Shown here: one piece after another, positions 1-11,105 of the stretch
Numbering within the stretch: position 1 is the first letter of the stretch
How the letters are laid out: every line of letters starts with the position of its first letter
Source of the DNA: Amorphophallus konjac
Taxonomy: Eukaryota > Streptophyta > Magnoliopsida > Alismatales > Araceae
Direction: 5' to 3'
DNA: 64,000 nucleotides
Assembly: GCA_022559845.1 (NCBI GenBank)
Contig: CM040121.1
Span: 348,600,243 to 348,664,242 of the forward strand
Notes under the pieces: generated by a model
Told to the model about the DNA's origin: nothing
Seen by the model: the letters and a program-made list of their open reading frames with translations, nothing else
The model's database searches: none
Program-made: the position numbers and the translations under genes

Positions 1-29
1 AACGTCTATGCATGCACGGAATCAGTTAA

Positions 30-1020
30 GTCGGTGCATTCAGGTTATATCTAAGGCTCGTGCATACACGTCAGTCAGGCTATCCAACAAACCCGGTGCA
101 TATCATCGTTCATGGGCATTAAGGTCTGTGCATTCCATTCTCTATGCACGCAGCCTCGGTGAGTGTTAGGTTGGTGCATTGCTTAGCTCGCGTCTCAAAG
201 TCTGTGCACTCTATCAGTGCTAGGTCGGTGCAACACCTTCATGTGTTAGGTGCATCGGTGCAATCTCTGGTATTGCACACTAATTAAGCCATGCATCTGT
301 GCATATCTTCTTTGTGCCTCATTCGCATTAGGTCAGTGCATTGTTCTACTCACATGATACTCCATGGAGTTTCAGTCTGTTCAACTCATGTTGCTGCGAG
401 TACTTAACGTAGTGCATTCTTAGCGTGCTCATGCTTAAACTCGGTGCATTATGCATTTCTTTCTTTCGCATGGTTGATGCATCTCATGCTGTGACACGTA
501 ATTTAGTCGGTGCATTTCTTCCTCCGTGTGTAAAAAGCTTGTGCATATCTTTCTTATATACTCAAGTAATACATGTGCATAGTTTCCTTATCTCTATTGA
601 GTTTGTGCACATTGGCAGGTACGTATAGCTGAGTCGGTGCATTCGTATGCTGTGTGAGCAAATCATCATACGGATGAGCTTCAAAGTCGAAGCACTCCTT
701 CTCATAAAGGGCAGGCTTCTCAACGCGAGCAGTGTAAGCAGGTCGGTGCAGTGTCTGGTCTCAAGAAAATGAGCTCGGTGCAATGTCTAAGGATACTCGG
801 TGCAACGCGTGACTTCAGAAGAAGCCAATAAGTGCAAACCATTCCTCAGGACACCAATCTAAGACGGTGCAACGCTTTTACCAGCTCGACCAGGTCGGTG
901 CGATGCCCATTTCTGATAGAACAAGCTTGGTGCAATTGTTCCCAGTACGCGCAGTTTATGGAACTTGTGCACGCAAGTGATCAAGCCAGGGAAGCCACAG
1001 TTCGAGCAACATATGTGCAC
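30..1020 (+). repeat. U3 array of degenerate GTCGGTGCA / GTCTGTGCAT motifs (element A)
   Basis: About 25 to 30 copies of a short word of the form (A/G)GTC(G/T)GTGCA recur at irregular 20-60 base spacing, for example near 30, 92, 126, 222, 255, 438, 505, 632, 740, 771, 796 and 890. The array stops about 220 bases before the TATA box and so lies wholly in U3, where LTR enhancers sit. Several copies contain GTCGGT, the complement of the plant DRE/CRT core ACCGAC. The spacing is too irregular for a satellite. The same word family recurs in the LTRs of B and G. Confidence 0.85.
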
Positions 1021-1242
1021 CTGAGCATCTAACTTATAAGAAACAGAAGAACAAGGGCACGTGAGAACAACAGAACAATTAACTGGCACGTGATGCAAGG
1101 GTGATCCTTATTGGAAGAAGCCGCCACGTGGGGTCCCAATCATTCAGATTCTGACACGTGGCAAGATTCTCCTGAAGCTTCTAGGCAGGCGTGTTCCCTC
1201 CACACGCCTAGGGCATGAGCGGGTGACCTCAGTCTGAGGGAG

Positions 1243-1250
1243 TATATAAA
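1243..1250 (+). promoter_or_regulatory. TATA box of element A 5' LTR
   Basis: TATATAAA follows the U3 array and precedes the transcribed purine-rich segment. The same octamer is at 21626-21633 in the other LTR copy. Confidence 0.65.
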
Positions 1251-2337
1251 TCATCCTTCAGCAAGTCAAGAAGACAACTCTCGGGCAAGATTAAGAAGAA
1301 CTATTTGGGAGCAGAAGAAGGGAAGAACAGAGAAAAGAATAGGAGAGTTCAAGAGAGAAAAAGAGAGCAGCAGAGAAATGCAGAAGAAGAAGAAGTAGGC
1401 AGAAAGAGAGAGAGATCGAGAGTTTGAGAAGAGAAGAATACAAGCTTCATGTGAAGATTAGTCCCCACTAGAATCAGGATCAAATCATATTCAGTCAGCT
1501 CCTTGAGAGCCATATCTGCGCTTTAGTGTTTACAGATTTCAGTCGCTGTCATTTCCCATTTCTTGTTTTCCTTTTTATAGTTATTTCAAGCTGTTTGTCA
1601 GCAGAGCATGCTGTGTCGCTCAGCTGTAGCAGAGGAGGACTCCTCTAGACGGGTTAAGCTGTAAGCCCCAACGTTTGTAGCGGTGTGGTATCCTATGGAC
1701 GGCGAAGCTGTAACTCCCAGCAGTCAAGCTGTGTGTCAGCGGATGGCTAAGCTGTATTGCCTAGCGGAATCAAGCTGTGATGCTCAGCGGATGTAGGCAA
1801 GCTGTAAGGCCCAGCGGTTAAGCTGTGTATCAGCGGGAGGCCACACTCTGGTTGGAGTGTGGGGTGGATGTAGGTCTGCAGACTGAATGACCTAAAAATT
1901 CCCTTATCTACTGTGGTTTGATTGCCTTGTTCGATTCGATAGATGTATGCATAGGAACGATATGTTTCTTCAATCTAGTGGGAATTTGGTTTGCATACTG
2001 AACACTTGATTCCAGTTCGATTTCGCTAGATGAATGCTTAGGCGCGATCATTCTATATTTCCAATCTAGTGATTGTTTAAATTACACATTGCACGTTTGT
2101 TTTTGGTCTCATGTGAGTTGGGTGATTTTGGGTCTGTTCATCTATTTTCTCTGCAGTGTTCAGAAATTTAGTTCTTCTATCATCCTCTCGTCATTCGGAG
2201 AGACCACCCAGTTCAGTCTAGGCACTTGCTCACATTGCTTCCGCATCTTTGCCTTTCCACTAGTTTTTATTGGGCATAATTTTTAATAGGGGATTCATTC
2301 AACCCCCCGTCTGAATCCGGGCCTTGCACCCAATAAG

Positions 2338-2380
2338 TGGTATCAGAGCGTCCATCCACTCCATCAATTGGTATCAGAGC
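2338..2380 (+). other. Duplicated primer-binding site of element A
   Basis: TGGTATCAGAGC, the plant initiator-Met tRNA complement used by most copia elements, occurs at 2338-2349, two bases after the LTR, and again perfectly at 2369-2380. The copies are 31 bases apart. The first is in the expected position; the second could be a duplication or a second priming site. Confidence 0.85.
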
Positions 2381-2532
2381 GGGTCTCTGTACATACAGAT
2401 CCAACGATCTGTAGAGGATCCTGCTGTTTAAGGTGCTACTCTTGTTGCTGTCTGTTTGGTTTTGATCGAGGGATTTTGGTGCATTCATCGGTGATTGCTT
2501 TGTGTGCTAAGGCTATTTTTATATCTTTCCAT

Positions 2533-5003
2533 ATGGCTCGTCCTTGCGCCTTTGATGGTTCTAACCTCAGCAAGTGGTTGGGAGGTCTCTGTGTCTACAT
2601 GAATTCCATTGACCCGAGTATATGGAAACTCGTATCGAAAGGCCCACATAAGTTGCCCCGAAATGAGACTAAGTGGTCCAGTGAGGACAGATCGAAGAAC
2701 CGTGAGAATATCATAGTTCTTAATATTCTAAGAGATGTAGTGAATGTTGACAAATTTCCTTTTGTTCTCAGGTGTGCATCGGGAAAGGAAATCTTGGACA
2801 GAGTAATTGCTGCAAACGAGGAGGAAGAGGATAAATGCTTGATGGCCAATCGGAGAGAGAATGATAATGATACTGCTTCTCAGGTAAGCTCCGGGTCAGA
2901 AGTACCTTCGTTTGATGAACTGGTTGTGATGTATGAAGAATTATTGAAAATGTCTAAGAAAATGAAATCTGAAAATAACAGATTGAAGAAAAAGATCGAA
3001 CAAAGTAAATCTGAATTCTCTTGTGAAGCTTGTCCTACTATGAAGAAGTCTTATGATATGTGTTTGCTAGATGTTCAATACTTTAAGGAACAAAATGTCT
3101 CTTTAAAAATTGAGAATCAAACATGCTTAAATAAGATATCCGAACAGGAGAATCAGCTGAATGAAAAGAATGATGAACATCTAATGAGACTGCAAGAATT
3201 GAATAAAATTAACTCTGAAATGAACAAATTGAAACTAGCAAATGCAGAATTTCAAAAGAGTAATGAAAATCTTGAAACTAGAATAAAGGAATTCAACATG
3301 GAAGCTTTATACGCCTCATCTGAAAAATCAGTCTGCAACAAATGCTCTTTACTAAAAGAACGCAATGAAGAACTATACAGTGAAAATGAATGGTGGATGA
3401 AGTTGATTGCCTCTCTTAAAGAAGAAAATCAAGAGTTATTGAATGAGAAAATTAAAGTCAAACAAAGAGAGGACGAACTAATTAAAAGACTGGAGTCTGT
3501 TTCCAATAGTGAAGAAATTGAGAAGCTGACCAAAGAGAACAAAGAACTGAAAGAACAAAACAAGAAACTCATGATCCTAAATACTGTTATTTTAGAGAGG
3601 CTTCTGGCTATCGAGAGAGAATGATCCGCTAATAAGGAAATTCAAGCTGAAAAACTTGAGGAGGAAAACAATGAATTGAAAGCTGAAATTGAAAAGTTAA
3701 AACGATTAAACACTGGTATGTCCGAAAATCTTCTCACCTTAGAAAAAGGAAAAACTGCTTGCAATGAAGAGGCAAAAAATTTGAGCAATCTGGAACAAAA
3801 AATTGAGAAATATAAAATTGCAAACAAAGTACTAAGCGAATATATTAATTGCAGTGAACAGGAGATTGCCAGTTATGAAATTCACATTGCCTCTCTGGAA
3901 AATAAAATTCATGATCTGGAAAACTCAGCACACAAGTCTGGTAAAAATGAAGGAAAGATGAAAGTTGTCATGAAAGGTGAGGATGATAATTCAAGAAAGG
4001 GGATAAGTTACAGTTCAGATGTTAAGGAAATTACTAGAAATCAGCTATACACCAATTTTGCGCAATGCTCTGATGTAGCTGGTACCACAAGTCAATCCCC
4101 AAAACAAAAAAAAAGCATAAAAATACCTTCATCATCAGTATTCCAATTTAAGGCTCAGAGAACTGAAAAACAAATAAATGCCTTGAAAAGGAGCAAACAA
4201 CTGAAAAAGGATGCTTTCATGAATAAAGTCAAGGTTGTCCCTGCTTATGCTGCTAACTCTACTAGCTCTGTGGAATCTGATGGATTAGTGCATGATGTTC
4301 ATAAACCGGTTACTCACTCGCATGCACATGAAAAGAATGATTATTGTCATTACTGTGGTAGGCATGATCATCTCATGAATGTATGTTTCATCATGAAACA
4401 AGATGATAAAATGCATGCTAGGTCTTCGATTCTACTAATCATCATGGCCCCAAAAGAAACACGTTTGCTTCAAACCAGCACATTATTTGTTTTAACTGTA
4501 ACAAACGTGGTCACAAAGCCATTGAGTGCTGGTTTGGATTTACTTGGGGTAAAAATGGTTCTAAAGGTAAGCACATCAGGTGCTTCGAGTGTGGGAAGCA
4601 TGGCCATACAATCGAGGACTGTTGACGTGTTCAGGAAAATTCTGTTAATTTCTATTTTGTCAAATTCTCTGCAAAACGACCTGTGAACTTTTCATGCTTT
4701 AACTGTGCTATGTCAGGTCACAAATCTACTGAATGTTGGCTGATTAAGAATAAGAAACAAAATATCCATGTAAACAATAGAACATTTCATGCTCATGTTC
4801 ATAAGTCTCATGATGCCGTTGACATGCATCATAGGACCAGAAAATCTACTGTTTCATGTAGATATTGTGGTAAATTCTGTCACATTATGGCCAATTGTTA
4901 TTTGATGGATTTTGATGACAATGTCGCTAAGAAACTGTTCATAACTCCTGTTAGGGCTAATACAAGACCCAAGGCTGCTTGGGTTCCTACAGGATCAAAA
5001 TGA
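2533..5003 (+). pseudogene. gag: gag-like coiled-coil protein with five CCHC zinc knuckles, element A
   Basis: The first ATG is at 2533; the reading frame upstream of it opens on a TTG inside the second PBS and is not credible. The first ~60 residues (FDGSNLSKW...WKLVSKGPHKL) resemble a copia gag N-terminus. The protein then passes directly into a long lysine/glutamate-rich coiled coil (~residues 130-480), so the central gag core and its usual knuckle are missing. TGA at 3622 interrupts the frame, which resumes unchanged to about 4430. A knuckle CHYC...H...C lies near 4350. After a frameshift near 4430 the other frame carries two more knuckles (~4490-4620), TGA at 4623, and two more between 4692 and 4910. 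The frame ends just after a WVP motif, where Sirevirus protease would normally begin. Gag would package RNA in cytoplasmic particles. The five-knuckle tail is unusual, and this copy is inactive. Confidence 0.75.
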
Positions 5004-7048
5004 TTTCTTTGCTGCAGGTGTGCCTAGGAATGAATAAAGAGGGGTCAATAAACCAAGGCACTCAAAAATTAAAGGACCCCATGATCCTGCTCTTCAGGTC
5101 TGTTCTGAGCACTCACTTCGAATTCTGTCATCTGAAATTATGAGTTTAAAAGGTTTGAACATCATGTTGATTCGGTCTGTGCTGAATTGAAATCATCTGA
5201 AAATTTGAATTGCACATAATGTTTATGCTAAATCTCCTTTTGATTGAATTGCATGTCTGTTTCATGAGCTTATCATAAAACAATGTGCTACATTTTCTTT
5301 ATATACCATGCACTTAGTCAGAGGGAGATTGACTGTTTTCGTTTAGTCCTCATGCTGCTCATGTGTAGTTTTTTACATATTGCGTCTAGGCAGAAGGAGC
5401 ATTCCTATTTCATCACTTCTTCACCTCTTGAACTCTTTCTATCTAGCAATCTGATCCATTCTCTGCATTTAGGTGGTTCACCTAAATTCTCTATTGTCTC
5501 TACTTGTTCAGTTGATCTGTCTATACTCCAGACTCAGCTACTGAAATTGATTCTGCTCTACATATATTTGATGCTCGTCTCTCCTGCTGTTATTTGCTCT
5601 ACCAGCTTGTACCTATCCAACACTCACATCCCTTCAAGCTGATCTGATTAATCTGGTTCTTGTTCCAAGAATGATAAGTTGTTTAGGTGCATTGATTGGA
5701 CTGATATGAGATCCTTATGTTGTGTACCATGTTTTAGTCTGAACTTTTAAAAGAAATTCCTATCATATAGGTTTAAGAATGTCTACTGATTCAGACTGAT
5801 ATAAGTTTAATGTATTCTCAGATTTGTATTCAAATGTATTGAAGGTATCTGAATGATGAGTTTTAATAATTTTTAACCAACTATGTCATGAATACCCTAG
5901 TCTCACTCATCTATAATATGAAAATGTGATATCAAGGCTACTTTGGTAGAGACACATAGAGTGAGTATTGTGTTTAAACATTAACCTGAAAAATGTTGAC
6001 TAAAAAGAAAAATTGAATTCAGAGCAATGACTTGGTCACTATGAAACTGGGTTCTCTATCAATGAAATTGAGTAAACCTATGTCATGAAGTGCCATAGCT
6101 ATCTCTGGTGAAAATTTATTGAAGGATATGACAGAGTAATAGCATGTCTGTGTTGAGTAACTGGGGAGTCTGGCCTCTAATCAAGGTGTCTCCTCATGTA
6201 AAAAGACACTTCTATTACTAACTTTGCTCTCAAAGTTGAGAGGCAATGAAAGTTATCACACTGAGTAACTTGGTCAGTTCACCTAAGACGTGTTGTGCCT
6301 CATGTAAAAAGGTGTTGATCAACTTAAATTGCTCAGGAAAAATAATGTGCTAATCAAAAGAAAATATCTTGCAAAAAAAAATAGTCAACTCACATTCTAG
6401 TAAGGGTGTTTAATCTCAATACTGCTCTATGTGACTCTTAAAGGAGTCATCGAGTTCATTTGAGTAAGATGGAAGGTGGTTGTTCTTGAGTATTGCTTGA
6501 TTAATTGGTTCACCTTTATTAAAATCTATCTTTAGATATGAGTATTGAATTTAATTGACAAATTTGGTATACATCATGGTTAAATCAGTTGGGTCATGTC
6601 GGTTCTTTCATAACCCCCTATGATAGGAGAGTCTTTCATTGTGAGGACTTATTACTCTGGTACCTGCCATACAATTTCCTCTGATCAGGTTCACCTCTGT
6701 CAACTTAATCATCATGCTAACTCACCTGTTGAAGATCTTGTGCCTTGCTTGCTGTTATCTACTCCTACCCTTGGCCACATCTACTTCATTTACATCATCA
6801 GTTTCACTCTCCACACTGTTGGAATCTTCCATCTTGTTTCTGTATCCCTGACGAATGACTCTTGTAATCGGTTCTGGTTCTGTGGGACTTTCACCTGCAT
6901 TGTTCTATCCATACAAATGTAAGGTGCCACAACCAATTTAGCTTCAGAATTCTTGTGGTGGTGGATTCCAGATTGATTCATTGGATAACCAGAGTTCATC
7001 CCTGTAGACGCATCCAGTGCTTGCATTTTTGATTCCTTTCATGCTCTC
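5004..7048 (+). other. Non-coding internal region of element A, no pol recognised
   Basis: About 2 kb of AT-rich sequence lies where protease, integrase, RT and RNase H would be expected. I looked for the copia landmarks (GAG-pre-integrase HHCC, DDE integrase, YVDD, ADIFTK) in all frames and saw none. Short open frames here (for example 5283-5642 and 6620-6922) show no recognisable domain. Confidence 0.7.
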
Positions 7049-7324
7049 AGGGGGAGTTCTGGGCATTATAGATATTCATGATTATGTCAAAGGGGGAGGA
7101 CTATATCTCAAAGGGTGAGAGTAGTCCTGCATTCATGTTGATAAGGGGAGTATTCTCTTTCACTGTCTTGATCTGTTTGATTATTTCAGAAGGGGGCGAA
7201 TAGGTTCATGCATTATATTTCTTCTTGTAAACTACCTCTTTTTGCTGAAGTCAAAGGGGGAGAATAGTTTGACGAGTCAGTGTGACTCATTTCATTGTGT
7301 TGCCATCATCAAAAAGGGAGAGAT
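7049..7324 (+). other. Cluster of polypurine tracts before the second LTR of element A
   Basis: Tracts of the form AAGGGGGAG occur at about 7049-7056, 7088-7100, 7109-7119, 7141-7150, 7188-7200 and 7252-7263. The last one, AAAAAGGGAGAGAT (7311-7324), directly abuts the LTR. It is the likely plus-strand primer site. Multiple polypurine tracts are a reported trait of Sireviruses. Confidence 0.75.
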
Positions 7325-8532
7325 TGTTGTGCCCCTGTGCCTTGATGATGTTTTGCTTCATGAGTTTTGATGATAGCAACACTATGAGTCACCACTTGAG
7401 AATGAATGGTTGAAGAATGTTTTGATGATAGCTGAGTCACTTCATGTGCTTGATTGAATGTCACGGTTGCATATACATATATTGATGTGCGTTTAACTGC
7501 TGGTCTAGGTCTGAGCATGTCTCGAATGCATATATTGCACTTCATGGCTTTAAACGTCTATGCATGCACGCAATCAGTTAAGTCGGTGCATTCAGGTTAT
7601 ATCTAAGGCTCGTGCATACACGTCAGTCAGGCTGTCCAACAAACCCAGTGCATATCATCATTCATGGGTATTATGGTCTGTGCATTCCATTCTCTATGCA
7701 CACAGCCTCGGCGAGTGTTAGGTCGGTGCATTGCTTAGCTCGCGTCTCAGAGTCTGTGAACTCTATCAGTGCTAGGTCGGTGCAACGCCTTCATGTGTTA
7801 GGTGCATCGGTGCAATCTCTGGTATTGCACGCTAATTAAGCCATGCATTAGTGCATATCTTCTCTATGCCTCCTTTGCATTAGGTCAGTGCATTGTTCTA
7901 CTCACATGATACTCCATGGAGTTTCAGTCTGTGCAACTCATGTTGCTGTGAGTACTTAACCTAGTGCATTCTTAGCGTGCTCATGCTTAAACTCGGTGCA
8001 TTGTGCATTTCTTGCTTTCGCATGGTCGATGCATCTCATGCTGTGACACGTAATTGAGTCGGTGCATTTCTTCCTCCATGTGCATAAAGCTTGTCCATAT
8101 CTTTCTTATATACTCAAGTAATACATGTGCATAGTTTCCTTATCTCTATTGAGTTTGTGCACATTGGCAAGTACGTATAGCTGAGTCCGAGCATTCGTAT
8201 GATGTGTGAGCAAATCTTCATACGGATGAGCTTCAAAGTCGAAGCACTCCTTCTCATCAAGGGCAGGCTTCTCAGCGCGAGCAGCGCGAGCAGGTCGGTG
8301 CAGTGTTTGGTCTCAAGAAAATGATCTCGGTGCAATGTCTGAGGATACTCGGTGCAATGAGTGACTTCAGAAGAAGCCAATCAGTGCAACTCATTCCTCA
8401 GGACACCAATCTAAGACGGTGTAACGCTTTTACTAGCTCGACCAGGTCGGTGCGATGCCCAGTTCCGATAGAACAAGCTTGGTGCAATTGTTCCCAGTAC
8501 GCGCAGTTTATGGAACTTGTGCATGTAAGTGA
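7325..8532 (+). repeat. Second LTR of element A, proximal part (U3)
   Basis: It starts TGTTG after the polypurine tract. It contains the complete U3 start missing from the window-edge copy (7325-7552), followed by the motif array seen at 1-1000. It is cut at 8532 by element B and resumes at 21364. Confidence 0.9.
8528..8532. repeat. Target-site duplication of element B, left copy (AGTGA)
   Basis: AGTGA precedes the B terminus and is repeated exactly at 21359-21363. Five bases is the expected duplication for copia integrase. Removing B and one copy restores the A LTR sequence seen at 967-990. Confidence 0.9.
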
Positions 8533-9349
8533 TGTTATGTTAGATGGACGCAGTCTATCTCCACGAAGTGTGGATCTAGAGAGGGGTGAATAGATCTACT
8601 GCCTAATTTAAAACCAGTATAAGGCTCTAAAGCGGAATATAGGCAAATCTACTGAATCACTATCTCGAGTACTAGATTTGAACAGAGGCGAATCAAACTG
8701 TGAAGATGAATAGGAAATCCAATCGCACACAGTTCATAGACAAACAAGCAAACACAAGGCACACAAGATTTTTAGGTGGTTCGGTCAGGAGACCTACGTC
8801 CACCCCACACTCAACCGAGTATGGCTTACTGCTGCGCAGTACAGCTTGCGTCCGCTGGGGAATACAGCTTGGCCTACAAACCGCTGAGCAACACAGCTTG
8901 CTGTCCGAGACAAGTCTCGCCTGCCGAGGATTACAGCTTCACCTATCCAGTGGAAACCTCCACTGCAACTGCTGGGGTTTACAGCTTACCCGACCAGAGG
9001 CAGCACCTCTACTAACAGTTGACTCACAGCTTGAAGAAATAATTTCGGAAACAAAAGAAAGAAGCAAACGAAAATAGAAAACCCAACTAGGAATGTAGCT
9101 CTGAATGAGCAAAGCTCAGCTCTGGTATCTGAACCAAGAGTCTGAGATACAATCAGAAAAGCTCTCAAACAAAACTCTCTCAATCTCACTCTCTCAACAC
9201 ATCTCTCTCAATCTTCTCTTCTCTCTTTTTATTCTTCTCTATTTTTCTTCTCTCTGTGGATCAGTGGCTCTCTGCTGCTTCAGACTTTTACTCTCTCTGT
9301 ATATACTTTGCCACTGTTCGATCTGCCTTCATTCGAAGAAGAAGACTCA

Positions 9350-9357
9350 TATATATA
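9350..9357 (-). promoter_or_regulatory. TATA box of element B LTR
   Basis: The minus strand reads TATATATA immediately downstream of the U3 array. The equivalent site in the other LTR (19538-19545) reads TATAAAAG on the minus strand. Confidence 0.55.
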
Positions 9358-9579
9358 CCAGCAGCAGATTGGATAAGGGCGTGTGGCTTCCACATTTCCC
9401 GCCCAAAGAATTCTCCAGATCCGAGGAAATTTCATCCACATGGCAGCATCCTGGATGGGCTGCTTCCACGTGTCACCATCTGGACACCTCGTCCTTCCTT
9501 GGATCACGAGCCAAGTCATCAATCTCAGCCAGGAGTCCCTATCAGATAGAGGATCGAATTATCAGTTTAAGTATAAACC

Positions 9580-11105
9580 ATGTACAGACTTTGTAGAGTG
9601 TAATGCATTGTATAGACTTCACTGTATAGACTTTGTGAACTCGAATGCAGTGTATAGACTTTATGAATGTGTGGCTATGGCATTGTACAGACTATGTGAA
9701 TACAGTGCTATGGCCTGTACAGACTCTACGCATGCAGGGCTTATGCCATGTTCAGACTTTGTGAATATAATGCTATGCAATGTATAGACTCTGTATATGC
9801 AGAGCTAAGACATGTACAGACTTCCCATATGAAGGCAACCGCTGCACAAACTTGCTGAAGTGTAATTCAATGTGCAGACTTTGAAGAACATTCAGCAGCC
9901 AATGTATAGACTAAGGCAATGTAAAGACTTGCCAGTGTATGGACTTGATGAGCATGCAGCAATGTGCAGACTTCAATCATGAAGAAGCAATGTGTAGACT
10001 TTGACAGACACAACGTGCAACAATGTATAGACTTGAAACACTAGATGCACGATGTACAGACTTCAACTCAAGTGATGCACAATGTACAGACTTGAATGCT
10101 GTGCGATGTACAGACTTCATGTTATGCATGAGACTCTAAGAAGACAGACGATGTATAGACTTAGCCAGCCTTCAGCTCGATGTACAGACTTCATGAATGA
10201 TGCATGCAATGCACTGGACGATGTATGGACTTAGCCGATGCAGACTAGTCCGATGTACATACTTGTTCGTTGTTCAGACATCATGAGCGATGTACAGACT
10301 TGCCAAGAGAAAGACTATACAGACTTGAGCAAAGCAAAACAGTTGAATGTATAGACTTCACGATGTGTAGACTTGCCAAAGACAACTGGATGATGTACAG
10401 ACTTGAGCGAAGCAAAGTCTGTACAGACTTGAAGGTTCACAATGTAAAGACTTTGGCAAAGCAGCAATGTACAGACTTGCACAGTTATGGGATTTATAGA
10501 CTTTATCTGAAAGCCCAATGTACAGACTTGCAAAATTGAACGTAGGTAAAGATCCCAATGTATAGACTTCGAAGTTCAACTGGTGAATGTACAGACTTTG
10601 AAGGTTCAACTGGTGAATGTACAGTCTTCACCTCGAGCAAGCTACAGTGCAGTGTATGGACTTTGAAGAATGATGCATGACGCTGTACAGACTTCACTAA
10701 TGTATGGACTTAGCTTGTGCGAACAATGCAGCAATGTATAGACATTACCGTGCAGACAGTACCTCACATGCATTAGTGTATATACTGTATGCCTGATGGA
10801 TGCACTGATGCAGTATATGCACAGAGGAAGCAATGCACCGATGCAATGTATAGACTTACTGAGCTGACGCTGCATGAGACACTAAATAAGACGGACAGTG
10901 TACAGACTTGTGTTCTGGGTGAGTCGATGCATCTAAGAAGGGGTCGACCCACTTCTGTCCAGACTATGCTGACAGTGATGATGCATGGATGTATAGACTT
11001 ACGTTCTCAATGATGCACAAACACAACACAAACACAACACGATGTATAGACTATGCTGAGTATGAAGACTTGTGTGTGTGTGTGCAGTGTGTAGACTTGT
11101 GAAAA
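9580..11105 (-). repeat. U3 array of ATGTACAGACTT motifs (element B)
   Basis: On the plus strand the word (A)TGTA(C/T)AGACTT recurs several dozen times over 1.5 kb with 15-45 base spacing. On the LTR-sense (minus) strand it reads AAGTCTGTACAT, a close relative of the GTCTGTGCAT words in element A. It lies upstream of the TATA box, as in A. The repeat creates spurious open frames rich in CTDL and YRL. A matching array is at 19770-21225. Confidence 0.9.

Larger units (their letters stand above)
1..2335 (+). repeat. 5' LTR of element A (5'-truncated by window edge)
   Basis: It matches 7553-8532 plus 21364-22720 nearly base for base. Positions 1-1020 are a U3 motif array, TATATAAA lies at 1243-1250, and 1260-1440 is purine-rich. 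Positions 1590-1850 hold repeated AAGCTGT/CAGCGG words that also occur, inverted, in the LTRs of element B, so the two LTR families are related. The LTR ends in CAATA at 2331-2335, two bases before the PBS. Confidence 0.9.

Noticed and set aside
2089..2286. Short open frame at the end of A's LTR
   Set aside because: It lies in U5, its counterpart near 22458 is different, and there is no recognisable domain.
9105..9596. 163-codon open frame in B's LTR, repeated at 19293-19784
   Set aside because: It is on the opposite strand to the element, over the pyrimidine tract and R/U5. It is conserved only because the LTRs are copies.
10270..10539. Open frame with CTDL and YRL repeats (also 20394-20663 and minus-strand frames over the arrays)
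   Set aside because: The frame is produced by the ATGTACAGACTT array reading through. It has no start context, and similar frames appear on both strands.
9580..11105. Irregular short repeats that could be mistaken for a CRISPR array or tRNA-like cluster
   Set aside because: Repeat words are about 12 bases, degenerate, irregularly spaced and located in an LTR of a plant retrotransposon. There are no cas genes and no tRNA fold was visible.
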